Positions 47,912-61,061 of a DNA stretch of 64,000 nucleotides are shown here, piece after piece. Within the stretch, counting starts at the first letter, position 1, and each line of letters begins with the position of its first letter. The translations under genes and the position numbers were made by a program. Location: NCBI RefSeq assembly GCF_958298935.1, contig NC_084924.1:20061819-20125818 (forward strand), read 5' to 3'. This DNA comes from Phragmites australis. Its lineage: Eukaryota > Streptophyta > Magnoliopsida > Poales > Poaceae. The notes under the pieces are model-generated. The model did not search any database. It saw only the letters and a program-made list of their open reading frames with translations, and was not told the origin of the DNA.

Positions 47912-50900
47912 TGTAACACCTGATTTTTAGAATTTACAATTTTTTAATTTTTTTCAAGATTATTGAATAGTTTCACCAGTAAAATAGGTTTAAAACCTAT
48001 TTTCTCAATCAATCAATCAATATAGGTTATTATTTTACGTGTATTGCATGCTGAGTTTTGTTAGGAGCCAGATAAACGCATTAGAGTTCTTTTTCTCTTC
48101 CTTTCTCTTCGGTGTTTCAAGTGAAAATGGTTTCAAAAATGTTTTTTTAAACTTAATAGTGAATAAATTAAGGATCTTAATGGTTGGAATTTAAAATTCT
48201 TGAATTCATCATCTATTCAATCATTAATCATATCTAATCCTTCTCTAGTTCAATTCAAATTTCTCTGCAAAAGTTTCTTTTCTAAACCCTAAATATACCT
48301 AAAGTGTCTTTGGACTCAATCTTGCTCAAGTCCAAACTTGTATCCAAGTCTTCTACAAGGCCCAACAAAAAGGATTCACAAAATCTGTAAATATTCGTGG
48401 AGTACTGGATATCCTCTTCTTTCCACGCGGTTTCAGAGTTCAAGACGGCCTCAAATGGAAATCTTAATAATACCAAAGTTGTAGGTCTGAATAGTGAAGA
48501 TATCATCCTTTGAATAGAGAGTTGCGAAAAAGGAAACTGTAACTGACTCGAACTTGAACCCGAGTCATGTCCGGCTTGAACTCCACCTCAACCAGCCATA
48601 GTTAGCCCTATAAATAGGAGTTGCACGTCTAATTCTACCTCTATTCCACGCCCCTAAGCCCTAGATGCCACTGCTGCGCTGTCCGTGCGTTGTCGTCGCC
48701 GATCACTGCCGCTAGCCCTTTGTGCCGCCTCTCTGGAGTTGAGGACCATCGAGGTGAGCTCATCATTGCCTCTTTTCTCTCTTCCGTCGCTCGCTGGCAC
48801 AAACCACTCTTTGGAGCGCTGTTTTGGCTGTCCTTCGGTGAGTCCCCTATCGTCTCGGATTTCCTCCGCCATCTCTACTCTGTGTCCGCCGCCCTTGGTC
48901 TACAATACTCTCCATGAGCTGAGTCCATCGCCCATTGATCCACAAGTCCAGAGATCCGGTCCACAAACCTCAGCCGTTAGATCCAAAAGCCACGGCCCAG
49001 ATCTGAGTCTTTGACCACGTCAGCTCATGTGCCATGTCAGCCGCCACATCATCCGCCACGTCGACATTTTTGATGATGTATCAATCCGTGTTTCAAGGCA
49101 CCTTAGTAGTCAAGCCCAGTCAACCCTCTAGTCAGCAATTCTTTTTCCTTTTATTTTATTTCCTTCGGTGATGACATCATTAATCCTCCTGCTGATGTCG
49201 TAATTCTCAATTTCCAATAAAAAACAATTTCAATAAATCCAGAAAATAGCAATTTTCTACTTTAGCCCTTGATCTTTTCTATTTTTAAATAAAAGCCCCC
49301 AACTTTTTATAGATTAGTCCCTTAGCTTTTCTATATTTACAAATAAGTCCCTATGTTTTTACAAAAAGACCCATAACCTTTTTGTTTTATTTCAATTTAG
49401 TCTTTTTATTTTTTAGATTAATCCCTAAAGTTGTTTTTTCCATAACTTTCTTGTTTAACTCCGATTTAAGTTATTGTTGCGCTCAATTTTTTCTAAAATC
49501 ACGATCTATCCAACCATGCCAATTTCAAGCATCAATTATCATATATTTATAGTAGTTTTACCTCATTAATATTTAAGTCTCTTCAACATGAAGATATTAT
49601 TTTGATTGGTAAATTTATGGTTGTCACAATGACGTATAAGTCCTAGCCAGATCTAAATGTCATTATACACAAACATGAGTTTATTATATTAAAATAATAT
49701 ATTAATTTTTTAGGTCACACTTGTTAATGTTTTAGTCAATCTTTTATATCATTTCATGTGAACCCTTTTCTATCATTTCATGTGGAACCTAAACCCTAGT
49801 TCCCTCATCTTTCTTCAAAAGAAGTCCAGTCAATTCTGTTCTCCTTGTCCAGCCTAATCAAAGATCCTAATCTATCGTTCTATTCCTTTATATTGAGCAT
49901 TTTGGAGTTTATTCGATGTTGCTTTTGTTTGTCGATAGAATTCACGATTAGTCGATAATGCTTCGGACCTGTTCGAGGGATTTCAAAACCAAGGTTTCGT
50001 CAACACTGAGCAGCATTGGGTAAATGGCAAGTGTCCTTGATCATATTGAACCTATGTCTTAAATATTTTGTTTTACAAAATTACATGCAATGTCTATTAA
50101 CTTGATAGGTAGTCAACTATATTAGGGTTTACCTACTTCTTTCTTTACATTCCTCGAAGCCTAAGGGGTAGTTGATACGAGTCTCTTGGGTAGATTTGTT
50201 CAGCTATGCTTTTGGGATGTTGAGAAGTGCCATATACATGTTTAATGGACTTATGCAATGGTGATAATGAACTTGATATAGTAACACATAATCCTAGGAC
50301 TTGGGCAAGGAGTTGGTTTGATAATAGTGGTTCATGTGGTGGGCTTGTGGATATGTTCCAAGAAAAGGTGTTAGGTTTTGTTGGTTATTTCCTTCGTGGA
50401 GCGACAACCCAAGAAATACCGTACCAAATATGAGGCCGATATGTGTAAGGCTTAGCATATCAATTAGATACCTGGCTGGCATTCGTTGGAGTTCCAGGAC
50501 CTAATTGATGGACCATGCTTCTTAGTGATTCTCCTGGCAGCACGCCACTAGCGTATGTGTTTCGCGAACACGACAACATGGAAATCATGACTCATGACTA
50601 AAAGTTGGACAACGTCTGTAGAGTATAAATCTGTTATAACAGCCGTGCCCATGGTTATGGGAGACTCGGATCCTCATGTAATTAGTTGGTCATGTTAATG
50701 GTTTGGCTATAGGTTGATGATACATGTGATGGTTGGATGGTTATGGTTTGTAAGGTGGTTAGCCGTGGTAATGTCTAGTTGTTGGGTTATATTTACTTAA
50801 TAACTGCGTAACGCTTTTGAATTATATTACTATTTTTTTACTTGCACTTACGCAAATATACCATGTGTTAGCCTATTCTTGTTGTAAGCCTACATATCAT

Positions 50901-51257
50901 TATCTTTCCCACACTTCCTGAGCGCGTCATATGCTCACACATGCTATTTTCTCTATCCCATGCGACATGCGTGGTGCTGCTCAGTAGTGAAGATGTTGAA
51001 TGTTATCTAGATGAGGTTGTGATGTTCTAGGTACGTGTCTCCGGTCGGTTGCCTGCGGTGTTGTTGAGCACCAGTGCTTCTGTTCCGCTGCAGATATCTA
51101 CATAGAAAATAATATATGTCAATTGTTGCAGGAGTTTAATGTTTATTCTATAAAAGTATTGCTTTTGTTACTTCACTTGTGACATCCTTATGTGTGTTAA
51201 TCATCCTCGTCACACATAAGTCGCATTTGATTTTGTCCATTAAAACCGGGTGTGACA
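47912..51257. mobile_element. LTR-type insertion in the copia leader
   Basis: It starts TGTAACACCTGATTTTTAG and ends CCGGGTGTGACA. Flanks are TTGGT (47907-47911) and CTGGC (51258-51262), which would be one 5-bp duplication if two C-to-T changes occurred on the left. No gag or pol frames occur in its 3.3 kb, so a solo LTR is likely. Its start resembles the LTR start at 63739. It includes a GC-rich part (about 48640-48960). Confidence 0.55.
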
Positions 51258-52226
51258 CTGGCGGGGCCCGTAGCCGCCACCGCGCCGCCTGCCGGAAACC
51301 ATTGGTTGCCCTCAAGCACAGAATGCGATGGCTTGAAGGCCACCGCCACAGATCTATGGGCACATCGCCGTCATGAAAGCCGATGGCCTTCTAGCTTCGC
51401 CGCGCCATGGGGCCAAAAGATCCACCACCTTCGCCACCATACTGCCCTTGCAAGCGCTCTCCGTGTCGCAAGCTGTGAAGGTACACCGCACCCGCGGGCC
51501 TCTGCTCGAAGTCGATCATCACCGGCTAGCCGAGCAACGCTACCACCAAGGTTGCCACGCGTGCTACCCGCAATGCATCGCTCTCCGTCCCACCTTTGCT
51601 CACTCGTCGCCTACCATGCTTTGTGCTGCCCGCAAGTGGCCGGGGCACTACCGGCCACCAGCCATCGCCTTGCCAGCCGGGCAGCGCACCACCCCTGCAA
51701 GGTTGAGTGCGCCATCGTATGGCGGCCACTGAAAGTGCCGAGTGGCGGCTAGGGTTTCCAAACCCTAGCTGCCAGAGGCACACGGGCTGGTATGGGTCGG
51801 GTCAACCCAAATGCTAGCAGGCCGACCCAATAAGGAAGAAGAAAACTGATGGAAAAGAAAAGGAAAAGAAAAAAAACCTGAATTGTGCTTCTAGCCCCTG
51901 GGTTTTTCAGTATTTGAGCGCAATCCTTGAAATTTTATGTTTAGGCCCCTGTTAGTTCTAAAAATTATCCAGAAACCATGTTTTTGCATAGAAGTACCCA
52001 TGGAATTTGATTTTGTATTTGTTTGAGCATTTATGCAGTACTTAATTCCGTTATTATTGTTTCTATGTTGTTAATTATTGTTTTTACTATTTAGATTGCA
52101 TGTTATCCGTTTAAATACAGTAAAATTCAAATAGTAGCATATAAAATATCAAAAAATTGCATTAATCCAATTTAGCAATATGATGCAACTTTACTAGTAG
52201 TAATGCTTGCGTTATTAAATTTGTAG
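51258..52226 (+). other. Copia leader, right part
   Basis: It has a GC-rich segment (51260-51740) with overlapping low-complexity frames, then AT-rich DNA up to the gag start. No protein is recognisable. Confidence 0.4.
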
Positions 52227-54228
52227 ATGGCTGGCATCATGAACAAAGAGTTTGCTGAGCTAAGTGCTGATGGCTGCAACTATCTCACCTGGGCATCGGA
52301 TGTTCGGATTGTACTGGGTGGGAAAAGACTCTGCGCTTCAATTGGCCTAGGAACAAGTAGTGCAATGGTTCCCACAGAGGATGAGAATGATCAGACACTT
52401 CATTTTCTCCGCCACCATCTCTCTCCCACTTTGAAGGATGAGTACATGGCAATGACCAATGCTAAGGCACTATGGGATGGACTGCAGGAACATTTTGAGT
52501 GCCTTAAGTACACCATCAAGCCTCTCAAAGAGCGAGAATGGGTCCAGCTCTATTTTTGTGACTTCAAGCATGTTAGAAAGTACAACTCCGCTCTACACCG
52601 CATTTGCACACTACTGTGTCTCTGTGGGAAAGAGATCACAGAAGAGAAGAAAATTGAGAAGACTCTGATGAGCCCATGGCTCCTTCGAATACGATCAATA
52701 CTGCAAATAATCCTCAAATCATATAAGGTACAATTACAAGAGCATGTGCACAATAATTAGACCACCAGGTGAACTTGTTTCTCGCCGTTTATGTTTCCTT
52801 GTATGGATTACTACTAAATTCTCGTGATATTTTATTTCTTAGGAACGTGGGAGAAGCACTACAACCGTACCCGGACTTCACCCCCTGAAGGCCAAGTTTA
52901 CTCGGACTTGAGGCTAAGCTCTAGTCGAAGTTGTGGTCGTGATCGAGTCTTAAGACAATACATTAGTAAAACGGGCATAACTCTCTCATATGAAGTCCGT
53001 TTTAGGCGTTCTTGGACTTGCTAGAAAGCTTATGTCGAGTCCTTTCAAATGGATCTATGCTCGACCAAATATTCCTTATAGTTTAGTCAAAGTTGAAGGA
53101 ATAAGATGCTGCATCACCGTTCTGGACCCTGTCGGGTTTTGTAATTGTGTTAAGGTCGGAGTCCAGGTTGTGCATGCCTCTTTCCATGGCTGCACAACCC
53201 GAAGTTGACCCCCTCATATCCTCCTATAAATATACGGTAGCCGTCATAGTTTAGGCTCAGTTTAGCTTAGATTATTCTGTTTTAGACAGTTTCACCGTTT
53301 ATCGGTTTGTTGAACCCCAAACTCTAGTACTTCATTGGTAATTAGCAATATTCAGATTGCATATACTTGTTCTTGTGTTCTCAATTCGCTTGCAGGAAAA
53401 ACCTTCTTAGCGAGGTCAACCGTGTCTTAGCATGGTTGATAACCACGGACTAGCAGTGTAGTGGTTGCAAGTGTTCTTGATTTGTTTTGTTCAGAGCCTT
53501 TGGATCATCAATGTTGAAGCTCCACCAATCGACTTATCATATTAACTTTCCGAAGATCGGGCAAATGTGCATCAAACTCTCTCCACTTTCCACCTGAATG
53601 TGGCAGAATCTACACACAATCACTATCAATCAAATTATAAGAAGTATTCCGAATTGATTGATGTGTTGCAACTCCATGAAGTTCATGACAAAGTCGTAAA
53701 CAAGAACTTTTTATCCCAGCCGCAAAGGAAGAGCGGTGACCTAGAAGTCAATCATAGCTCTTCCAAAGCACGCAAGAATCGCAATTAGGAGTGGGAGAAG
53801 GGAGGAAAGGAAGTGGTGATAGACAAAGTCAAACCTAGTGATGATAATGGCAAGACAAAGAAAGAAGTCAAGCCATATGGTGAGCGGAACAAACATGCTA
53901 TAAGTGTGGCGTTTGGGGCCATTTGTCCTGAATCTGCAAAGCACCAAAGCATGTTGTGGAAGAATACCAGAAGAAGAAGGAGCAGCCAGAAGCACATCTC
54001 ACCATTACAGTGGGGATGGAAGTGGATGAAGCAATAGTAGTTGAAAGGGAAGCATCTCACATGGAAGTTGATAACGCTCCCGCATTGGTAGTGAAAGACC
54101 TCCCAATGAAAGATGCGGATACCTCTACTTTGCCCTCCTCTACTGTCATAGATGAAGCCATAATGAATGAAGCGGAAAAGAAAGCCATTGAATATGAAGT
54201 GACTAGATATTTCATAGACTCTATCTAG
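52227..54228 (+). pseudogene. Copia gag, split by an insertion
   Basis: MAGIMNKEFAELSADGCNYL (from 52227) and LWDGLQEHFECLK are typical of the UBN2 gag domain. The frame runs to EKTL at 52666, is interrupted, and resumes in frame at 53581 with STFHLNVAES and NYKKYSELIDVL. A zinc knuckle reads CYKCGVWGHLS, a stop, then IC, with CX2CX4HX4C spacing (about 53896-53938), so the stop falls inside the finger. A tail continues to 54228. In active elements gag forms the virus-like particle. Confidence 0.82.
52667..53575. mobile_element. 0.9-kb insertion in copia gag with ACTCT duplication
   Basis: ACTCT flanks both sides (52662-52666 and 53576-53580), and removing 914 bases restores the gag frame exactly (EKTL then STFHL). 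The insert has a TATAAATATA box at about 53225 and a U5-like T-rich tail, features of an LTR promoter. Its outer bases (GATGAG...CATCAA) are not a clean TG...CA pair, so the type is unresolved. Confidence 0.6.
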
Positions 54229-54417
54229 AATTAGAGTAATTAGCCATTTACTTAGTTGCTGAATTTACAAGGATTGAGTGAATAAATGTAAGCTCTAGAA
54301 GAGCAATCTTAGCTGGAAACAATTTTTTCAATAGTTAATAAAGAATTTAGTCTTATTGGTACTTTCTCGCATGTGAATGATTGAATCCTTTATTTATAGA
54401 ATATATGTGGCGTCCGT

Positions 54418-55587
54418 ATGGAGGATGTGTGTATTGTGGATAGTGAAGCCACAAACACCATCTTAAGAGAAAATGTGTATTTTCAGTCTATTAGAAATAC
54501 CTCTAGAAAAGTAATGACTATCACTGGTAGTGATAAATGCATAGTAGGTTCTGGAAAAGCTACAGTCATACTACCTATGGAAACTACTTTGCACATTGAA
54601 GAAGCATTGCTGTACCCTGAATCCACAAGGAATCTCTTAAATTTTAAAGACATTCACGGTAATAATTTCCATGTAGAAACTGGTGAAGAAGATGGTAGGG
54701 AGTACCTATACATCACTAAGCGTGATAGTGAAGTGATAATACTAGAAAAACTTCTCTACATGAGCAGTGGCTTGTACTACACTCGTATTAGGGCACCTGA
54801 AGTATTCACTACCTTGGAGACTTTGTTTCGTACTGCAAAATTTTTCTTCGTGTGGCATGATAGATTAGGTCACCCTGGTCTTAGAATGATGAGGATCATA
54901 ATTACTAACTCACAAGGTCATGGCATAAATGTGAAGAATTTCCCAAATCATGAAGATTTTATATGCCCTGCATGTGCTACTGGAAAATTAATAATAAAAC
55001 CATCTACCTTGAAGGTACAAGATAAAATCCTTGCATTCTTGGACCGAATTTAGGGGGATATTTGTGGTCCTATTCACCTACATTCTGGCCCATTTTGATA
55101 CTTTATTGTATTAATAGACGCATCCTTGAAGTGGTCATATGTATGTCTATTATCTACCAATAACCACACCTTTGCAAAGTTGATCTCACAGATCATACAA
55201 ATTAGGAATAATTTTCTGGATCATCAAGTGAAGTTCGTTAGAATGAACAATGCTGGAGAATTTACTTCTAAAGCGTTCAATGATTATTACATTGGTATAG
55301 GAATTAAATTTGAACATTCTGTACCGCATGTCCACATTCAGAATGGACTAGCCGAAGCACTGATAAAGAGAATAAAGTTCATTGCTAGACCGTTGTTGCA
55401 ACACTGTAATTTGCCTGCTACATGTTGGGGACATGCAGTCTTATATGTGACAACCCTCATTAATTATAGACCATCCTCTTACAACATTCATTCACCTATG
55501 CAACTAGTGCAAGGGGTAATTCCAAAGATTTCCTATTTACGCAAATTTGGATGTATGGTTTATGTGCCAATACTGCCGCCACAATGA
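54418..55587 (+). pseudogene. Copia protease and integrase relic
   Basis: The frame from 54418 shows the protease motif as DSEATNTIL (normally DSGA), the GAG-pre-integrase HDRLGHPGLRMMR and the CxxC of CPACATGK. The integrase follows from 55057 after stops: IDASLKWSYV, FVRMNNAGEFTSKAF and QNGLAEALIKR. The second catalytic Asp of integrase (usually in DNAGEF) is Asn. The protease change, the integrase change and the stops show loss of function. Confidence 0.85.
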
Positions 55588-56459
55588 ACTATTGTGGGAC
55601 CTTTGCGGAATGTTAGAATATATGTCGGTTATGAGATTGTATCTATAATTTGATATTTAGAACTAACAACTGAGATCTGCATACGGTCTGCTTCGTTGAC
55701 TGCATTTTTGATGAAAATAATTTTTCGTCATTAAGGGGAGGAAATATATCCTTGGATGAAAAATATCGAGAAATTATATGGTAGGCTAAAGGAATTGCAG
55801 CACATGATCCTCACACTAGTGAAGCAAATGATGAAGTATAGAAATCATCGATTTGCAGAAATTAGCAAACAATCTGCTTGATCATTTTTGTGATTTGAAG
55901 AGCGTGACTAAGTCGCATGTGCCTGCACGTAATGCATTGGAGAGGGTGGAAGTATCAAAGGAAGGTACCCCTCATCTTGTCCTAGGAGCTCCAAAAAATA
56001 ATAAAAGGATAAGAAATTCAGTTTCTCAAGTCCCAAATAGTCAGAGACATCTGGCGTAAGTGGGAAATGAGAGCTTACCATAGCCGATCATAAGAGTGCC
56101 CAAAAGAAAAAAAGAAGGGGAGCCAGTTGAGACCTGGCGATGGTATGGAATATCAGGAAGTAGGCATACCGGATTTGAATCTTCCCATGTGGGAAGAAAC
56201 CAGTGAAAATGCACGTCCTAAAATTAACGCTGGTAAACTAAAGGACCTTGCTCCAACAGTAAGAAATTACGAAGAGCAGGATAAAGAAGCACTTGAAAGT
56301 GTAGCCAATGATGAAATAGCATTAAACAATATGAATTCAGGGAGATCCTGGAATAGAACAATCACAATAGTCGACACATACTTCGCAAACAAAATTACCA
56401 CAATTATAGATCATGAACCTGAGCATGCATCGCTTATGGAATGTAGAATGAGGTCAGAT

Positions 56460-57309
56460 TGGGAAGACTGACAGAAGGCAATAACAGCTGAACTGTTATC
56501 CTTGAACAAAAGAGAGGTTTTTGGGTCAGTATGCCGCACACCTCCCCACATCAAGCCAGTAGGATACAAGTCTGTTTTTTTTCATAAGAGAAATGAAAGG
56601 AATGCAATTTTGAGGTACAAAGCATGACTAGTGGCACAAGGTTTCACTCAACGACGAGACGTTGATTATGAAGAAACCTATTCCCCGGTGATATGTGGCA
56701 TTACCTTTAGATATTTAATCTCAATTGTAGTTAACCTAGAGTTAAAAATGAAATTGACGGATATTGTGACCAAATATATTTCTGGGAACCTAGATTCGGA
56801 TATTCATATGCAGGTACTGAAAGATACCATTGCCAAATGAGGATAGAGGAAATAAATAACTTCATAACGTACAATTGAAGAAGTCGCTATATGGGTTGAA
56901 ACAATCTGGTAGAATGTGGTACAATTGTTTAAGAAAATTTCTTAGAAAACGACAAATAGCACAGATTGTCCCTGTGTATTTATAAGAAGGTCCCCTAATG
57001 GATTTTGCATAATATCTGTATATGTAGATGATATGAATATCATCGTACAGAAGAAGAAATAGAAGAAGCAAGTTCATACTTGAAGCCTGAATTCGAAATG
57101 AAAGATTTGGGTAAAACCTTGTTTTGCTTGGGCCTGCAGGTACAACATGTTGCAGATGGAATCTTTGTACATCAATCAAACTACACTCAGAAGGTGTTAG
57201 AGCGGTTTGATTTTGAAAAATCATTTCCCGCTAAAACTCTCATGGTCAGAAGATCATTGCAAGTAGATCAAGATCCCTATAGATCTAGAGAAGAGGGGGA
57301 CGAAGTATT
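56460..57309 (+). pseudogene. Copia reverse transcriptase relic
   Basis: VAQGFTQRRDVDYEETYSPV (from about 56628), then a segment with YVDDMNII (57018-57041) and FEMKDLGKTLFCLGLQV, VHQSNYTQKVLERFDF. The catalytic YVDD box is intact, but the frame is broken at several points (for example 56838). The RNase H part is missing because the next element starts at 57310. 55600-56455 holds diverged linker sequence between integrase and reverse transcriptase. Confidence 0.85.
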
Positions 57310-57635
57310 TGTCGAAGATTTGTTCCCGACAATATGTCCGTAAATGGACTGGGTACCTTCGAGTACATGGATTAATTATGATATGAGACACATGATGTAT
57401 ACAGGTTTGGGCCTCTGATTGGAGTAATACCCTACGTCCTGTGGGAGTGTTGCTACTGTATATTGATGATCTTGAGCACAAGCAATGTGGCTAAGACTAT
57501 TTACAAGAAGTAGATCTGATCTAATCTAACCTAGGGCTAAAGTTGCCAAGTAGCTCCTCTGCTAGGGTCTTATGCTTGCCTCTCTTTCTTGTTCTTCTCC
57601 CCTCAGCCTTTCTACGTTATATAAGCGTGAGATAC
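57310..57635. mobile_element. LTR start fragment inserted in copia
   Basis: It begins TGTCGAAGATTTG where the copia coding sequence stops matching, and contains GTAATACCCTACGTCC, a phrase common in grass gypsy LTRs. It is cut at 57636 by a second LTR start. Its other end is not in view. Confidence 0.5.
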
Positions 57636-58523
57636 TGTCGGTGGATGAACACCGCAAGCGGGGATTTTGAGGGACCCCCTTTGAGATTCGACCGGGGGGC
57701 TGATTCTGGATCTACCTCGTACGTGGATTTAATGCGAATATATGAGATCTAGGTGGGACGGATGATCGTCGGCTAGTAAGAGTAAATGTTCAAGGGATTT
57801 TAGATAGGTTCGGGCCGCACAGAGCGTAATACCCTACTCTTGTGTGTCTGATGTGCTATTAATGCTCTTGGAATACCTTTCTCTGGATCTCTGTGTTACA
57901 AGATTTTTTGTCTAAGTCTTGAGATTCGGTCTTCAAGTGCTGACCTCTCTGAGCTTCTATTTGGCTTGGACTTCTCAAAAACTAGAACCTATTTTTCTAC
58001 GGAGTGCTCCTCCCCTTTTATCCTACCAGGGGAGGCTCGGCGTGCCCAAAACGGGGGCATGAGTTCCCGTAAGCCATAAATGGAAAGCAACCATTATGAG
58101 TCTACAGTTTGATGTTACAGGGGTTGAAAATGCGCTTTCGATCGGTCCCGTCGCCCATTACGCCCAACTTTAGCAGGTGCAGGGGGGCTCACCGTGCAGC
58201 CATCGAACAGCCCCGCATGCCCATTCGGCCAGAGCAGATCTGACACGGCAGGGCGGCAGGCGTTACGCCTTGAGCCCAACGACGATATCTCCAAGCTGTT
58301 TCCTTTATGGGCCCCGCAGGGTGACGTGCGATGGGACCTGTCGCATTAAATGTCCATACGCCTTCCTGCTAGGCGGTGACAGGGACTAATGTACTCAGTA
58401 CAACAGGCGTGGGGGGGGGGGAGTGGTTGGATGTGACCGGCCACGCTCCCTCTTAAATGCAGCATCGGACCTCCCAGCGATTGACACCTCACCGTTGAGC
58501 CCTTGTGGGGTCCACCGACAAGG

Positions 58524-58945
58524 GGCTTCTCAGGTCCTCGGGGAACTCTGGGTACTCGGGACCAACTGTTCATGGCCCCGAGCACCCTCTCCCGAATTTG
58601 TCTCTTCTTGGATCCTCGAGGAACTCTGGGTACTCGGGGGGCCAACTGTTCGTAGCCCCGAGCACCCCTCCCAAAATTGGCTCTTCTCAGGTCCTCAGGG
58701 AACTTCGGGTATTCGGGGGCCAACTGTTCATGGCCCCGAGCACCCCTCTCGGAACTGGCTCTTCTTAGGTCCTCGGGGAACTCCGGGTACTTGGGGGCCA
58801 ACTGTTCATGGCCCTGAGCACACCTCCCAGAACTGGCTCTTCTCAGGTCCTCGGGGAACTCTGGGTACTCGGGGACCAACTGTTCATGGCCCCGAGCACC
58901 CCTCCCGGAATTGGCTCTTCTCGGCCCTCGGGGTGATGGTCCCCA
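58524..58945. repeat. Tandem repeat, ~79-bp unit, about five copies
   Basis: The phrase CCAACTGTTCATGGCCCCGAG begins near 58562, 58642, 58721, 58798 and 58876, with period 77-80 bp. Each unit also has a CAGGTCCTCGGGGAACT-like phrase. The repeat stays open in several frames on both strands, which explains the long frames at 58346-59079. Confidence 0.85.
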
Positions 58946-59263
58946 AGGGATGGTGCCACGTGGCATTGTGTTGTCCTGGCCTCGGGACTCAGGAACCCCT
59001 GGTTCCCAGATCACCGATAGGTACAGACTCCTATCCAGCCGTAGTCGATAGGGAGTTGTCTTCCTTGATGTCCAAGTAGATAGATCTGTTTTGGATACTA
59101 ATTGTTCTGAGTTGGGTAACCAATCTAAACCTTTCTAGTATGCACTTCCTTGAGCCCCTTGATGGTGCGGACGCACTTGGCTTGGGAATACAATGGGGAT
59201 GAGGATGCCTCCAGGGACGCGACCGGATGTAAGGCTTGGTTAGCGATTTGCCCTTTTCTTCTC

Positions 59264-61061
59264 TTTTTCAGCACTACCTGCACAGGATGTCACTGTCCAG
59301 TTGAACAAGCTATTCTCTTCTGAAGCACCGGAATGTGGCATTCTGCCTTATTCCTTAGTGAATCCTCGACCAGATGTAAGGATTTTCTTAATGGAAAAGT
59401 AGGACCGGTCATTGTCTATATGATTTGACCTGTTTGTATGACTGCAGGCTCTTGTCTTCCGCCAAGAGCACATCCTTTTGAGCGAGGTCTTTGATCTCGA
59501 CAGCACTTCTTCTGCTGATGCTGTCGACAAGGGGAAGGGATTAGCCAATGAGGAGGCCGAGGGGTCTGTTTGATCGAAGAGATCGTCATCGTCTTCTCAC
59601 CTGCTGCCTGATCTAAGCCCTCTCAAGTGCAAGCGAAGGAGCCCATGGGTATTGAAATCAAAATTCTTATTATCTTCTTATTTCTTTTAAAATTATCAAG
59701 TGGATATTTGAATTCGTTCGGTTTGGATGAGTGGCCTTTTGTTAGGTGGTGACGAGCGTATCCGCCCAATCATCTCCTTGAGCAGCCGTCACACTCGATG
59801 ACTCGACTGAAAAGGTAACTCTTCTCGAGTTATCGATTTTCTCTTGGTCATTCTACTAATGAAGAATTTGCGTGGGTGGCTTTTTTAGGGGATGCCTGGC
59901 GCGTCCTCACAATCGCCAACTCGAGGGACCGTCATGCCTGATGACTCGACCAGAGAGGGAATTTTAGTCGAATTATCGCTCTTTAGTTGGTCATACTTTC
60001 ACTCAATAATTTTTTATCATATGGTTCTTTGCAGGCTACAGATGCCTTGGCTTTAGCTGGTCCATGTGTAACTCCTCCACCGGCTCCGCCTGTTGGTCCA
60101 AGAATGAAGAAGGTGACCACCAAAAGGCTAAAGTCAAGCATCATTTCACACTTCCCAATTTCAAAGAGGTTTGTCCTAGATCCTAATCTCGACTGGCAGT
60201 TTTTTTTCTTTTCCTCTTCCCTTATTCTGTTAATTGCAGACTATCGATAGAGGCAAAAACCCAGGTTGCCAGCGTCTCGACCAGTCATCCAGGACTGACT
60301 TCCCCGATTGACTCAGCCTCGGCTCCAATTCCTCAGATTAGAGATCCTGCCTCGAGCGCGCCTGAAGAAGACCCGCAGCTCAAGGGAAATAAAACTTCAA
60401 TATCGATCCCACCAATGACCCGTGGGTAGCGATAAAGGTTCTTCTCCAAGTTACATGCGCTTAGGTCGCTGCCGCCAAGGCCAACCATCACAAGAAGCCC
60501 GAAGCCAAGAGGGAGAAAATCGAACATAAGTCTATCCCCGATCACAAGTGCATGATTCTATTATTGGGTGACTAAGAAAAAGTATTTTCCAGTTTTCCTT
60601 CTTTATTTTCCAGTTTTCCTTCTTCAGGCCTTGAGTCCTCCTGTAACAACAAGGAAAAACTTCTTTCTGACGCATTGAAGAAAATTGACGATGACGCAAA
60701 GTATCGGGAGAAACTCAGAAATCAAGTGAACATCACGCGAGCTAAAAAGAAGGCCATGATGACTAAACGGGATGCTGCCATCGCTCAACGGGATGCTACT
60801 GTCCTAGCTCTTCAAGAGCTGAAGGAGCAGACACTCGATCTTATGTCCCAAGTAGCCTCTGCAAGCGCTGCCACATTGCTAGGTATCCGCAAGAGTTACA
60901 ATCCCATGGTCGATACCTCATTGGTGATAATCGGGTTCAATTGTACTAGCGAGGAGGCCGCAAAACTTATTGAAAGTGTTCAGCTGGTGGTTCCAGCCTT
61001 TGTCGAGTCATTAAAGCTTAGCCTGCCTAGTGATGATCGTGAGGGGAGTCCCTCGCACTGA
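59264..61061 (+). pseudogene. Antisense ORF region with coiled coil (plus strand)
   Basis: The longest frame (60675-61061) gives a Lys/Arg/Glu-rich helix with RDAAIAQRDATVLALQELKE and ends at a TGA. Such coiled-coil ends are known from 'putative gypsy-type transposon' proteins of grasses. Upstream, exon-like segments at about 59276-59370 and 59447-59570 are bounded by TTTTCAG, GTAAGG and CTGCAG splice-like sites, suggesting a spliced gene on the strand opposite to pol. I cannot give a full exon model and stops are present. Confidence 0.5.

Larger units (their letters stand above)
47376..57309 (+). mobile_element. Decayed copia (TNT1-94-like) element with nested insertions
   Basis: A TGTTAGGAAATC start at 47376, a TATATATA box near 47466 and a GTTATCAGCATGAAGC priming-like site near 47605 indicate a 5' LTR of about 230 bp. 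Gag begins at 52227, pol at 54418, and the element is cut at 57310 by another LTR just after the reverse transcriptase. Two insertions split it, at 47912-51257 and 52667-53575. Stops and changed catalytic residues make it inactive. The 3' LTR is not in the window. Confidence 0.82.

Noticed and set aside
58346..59079. Two ORFs over 200 codons, one on each strand
   Set aside because: Both read through the 80-bp tandem repeat and are explained by it.
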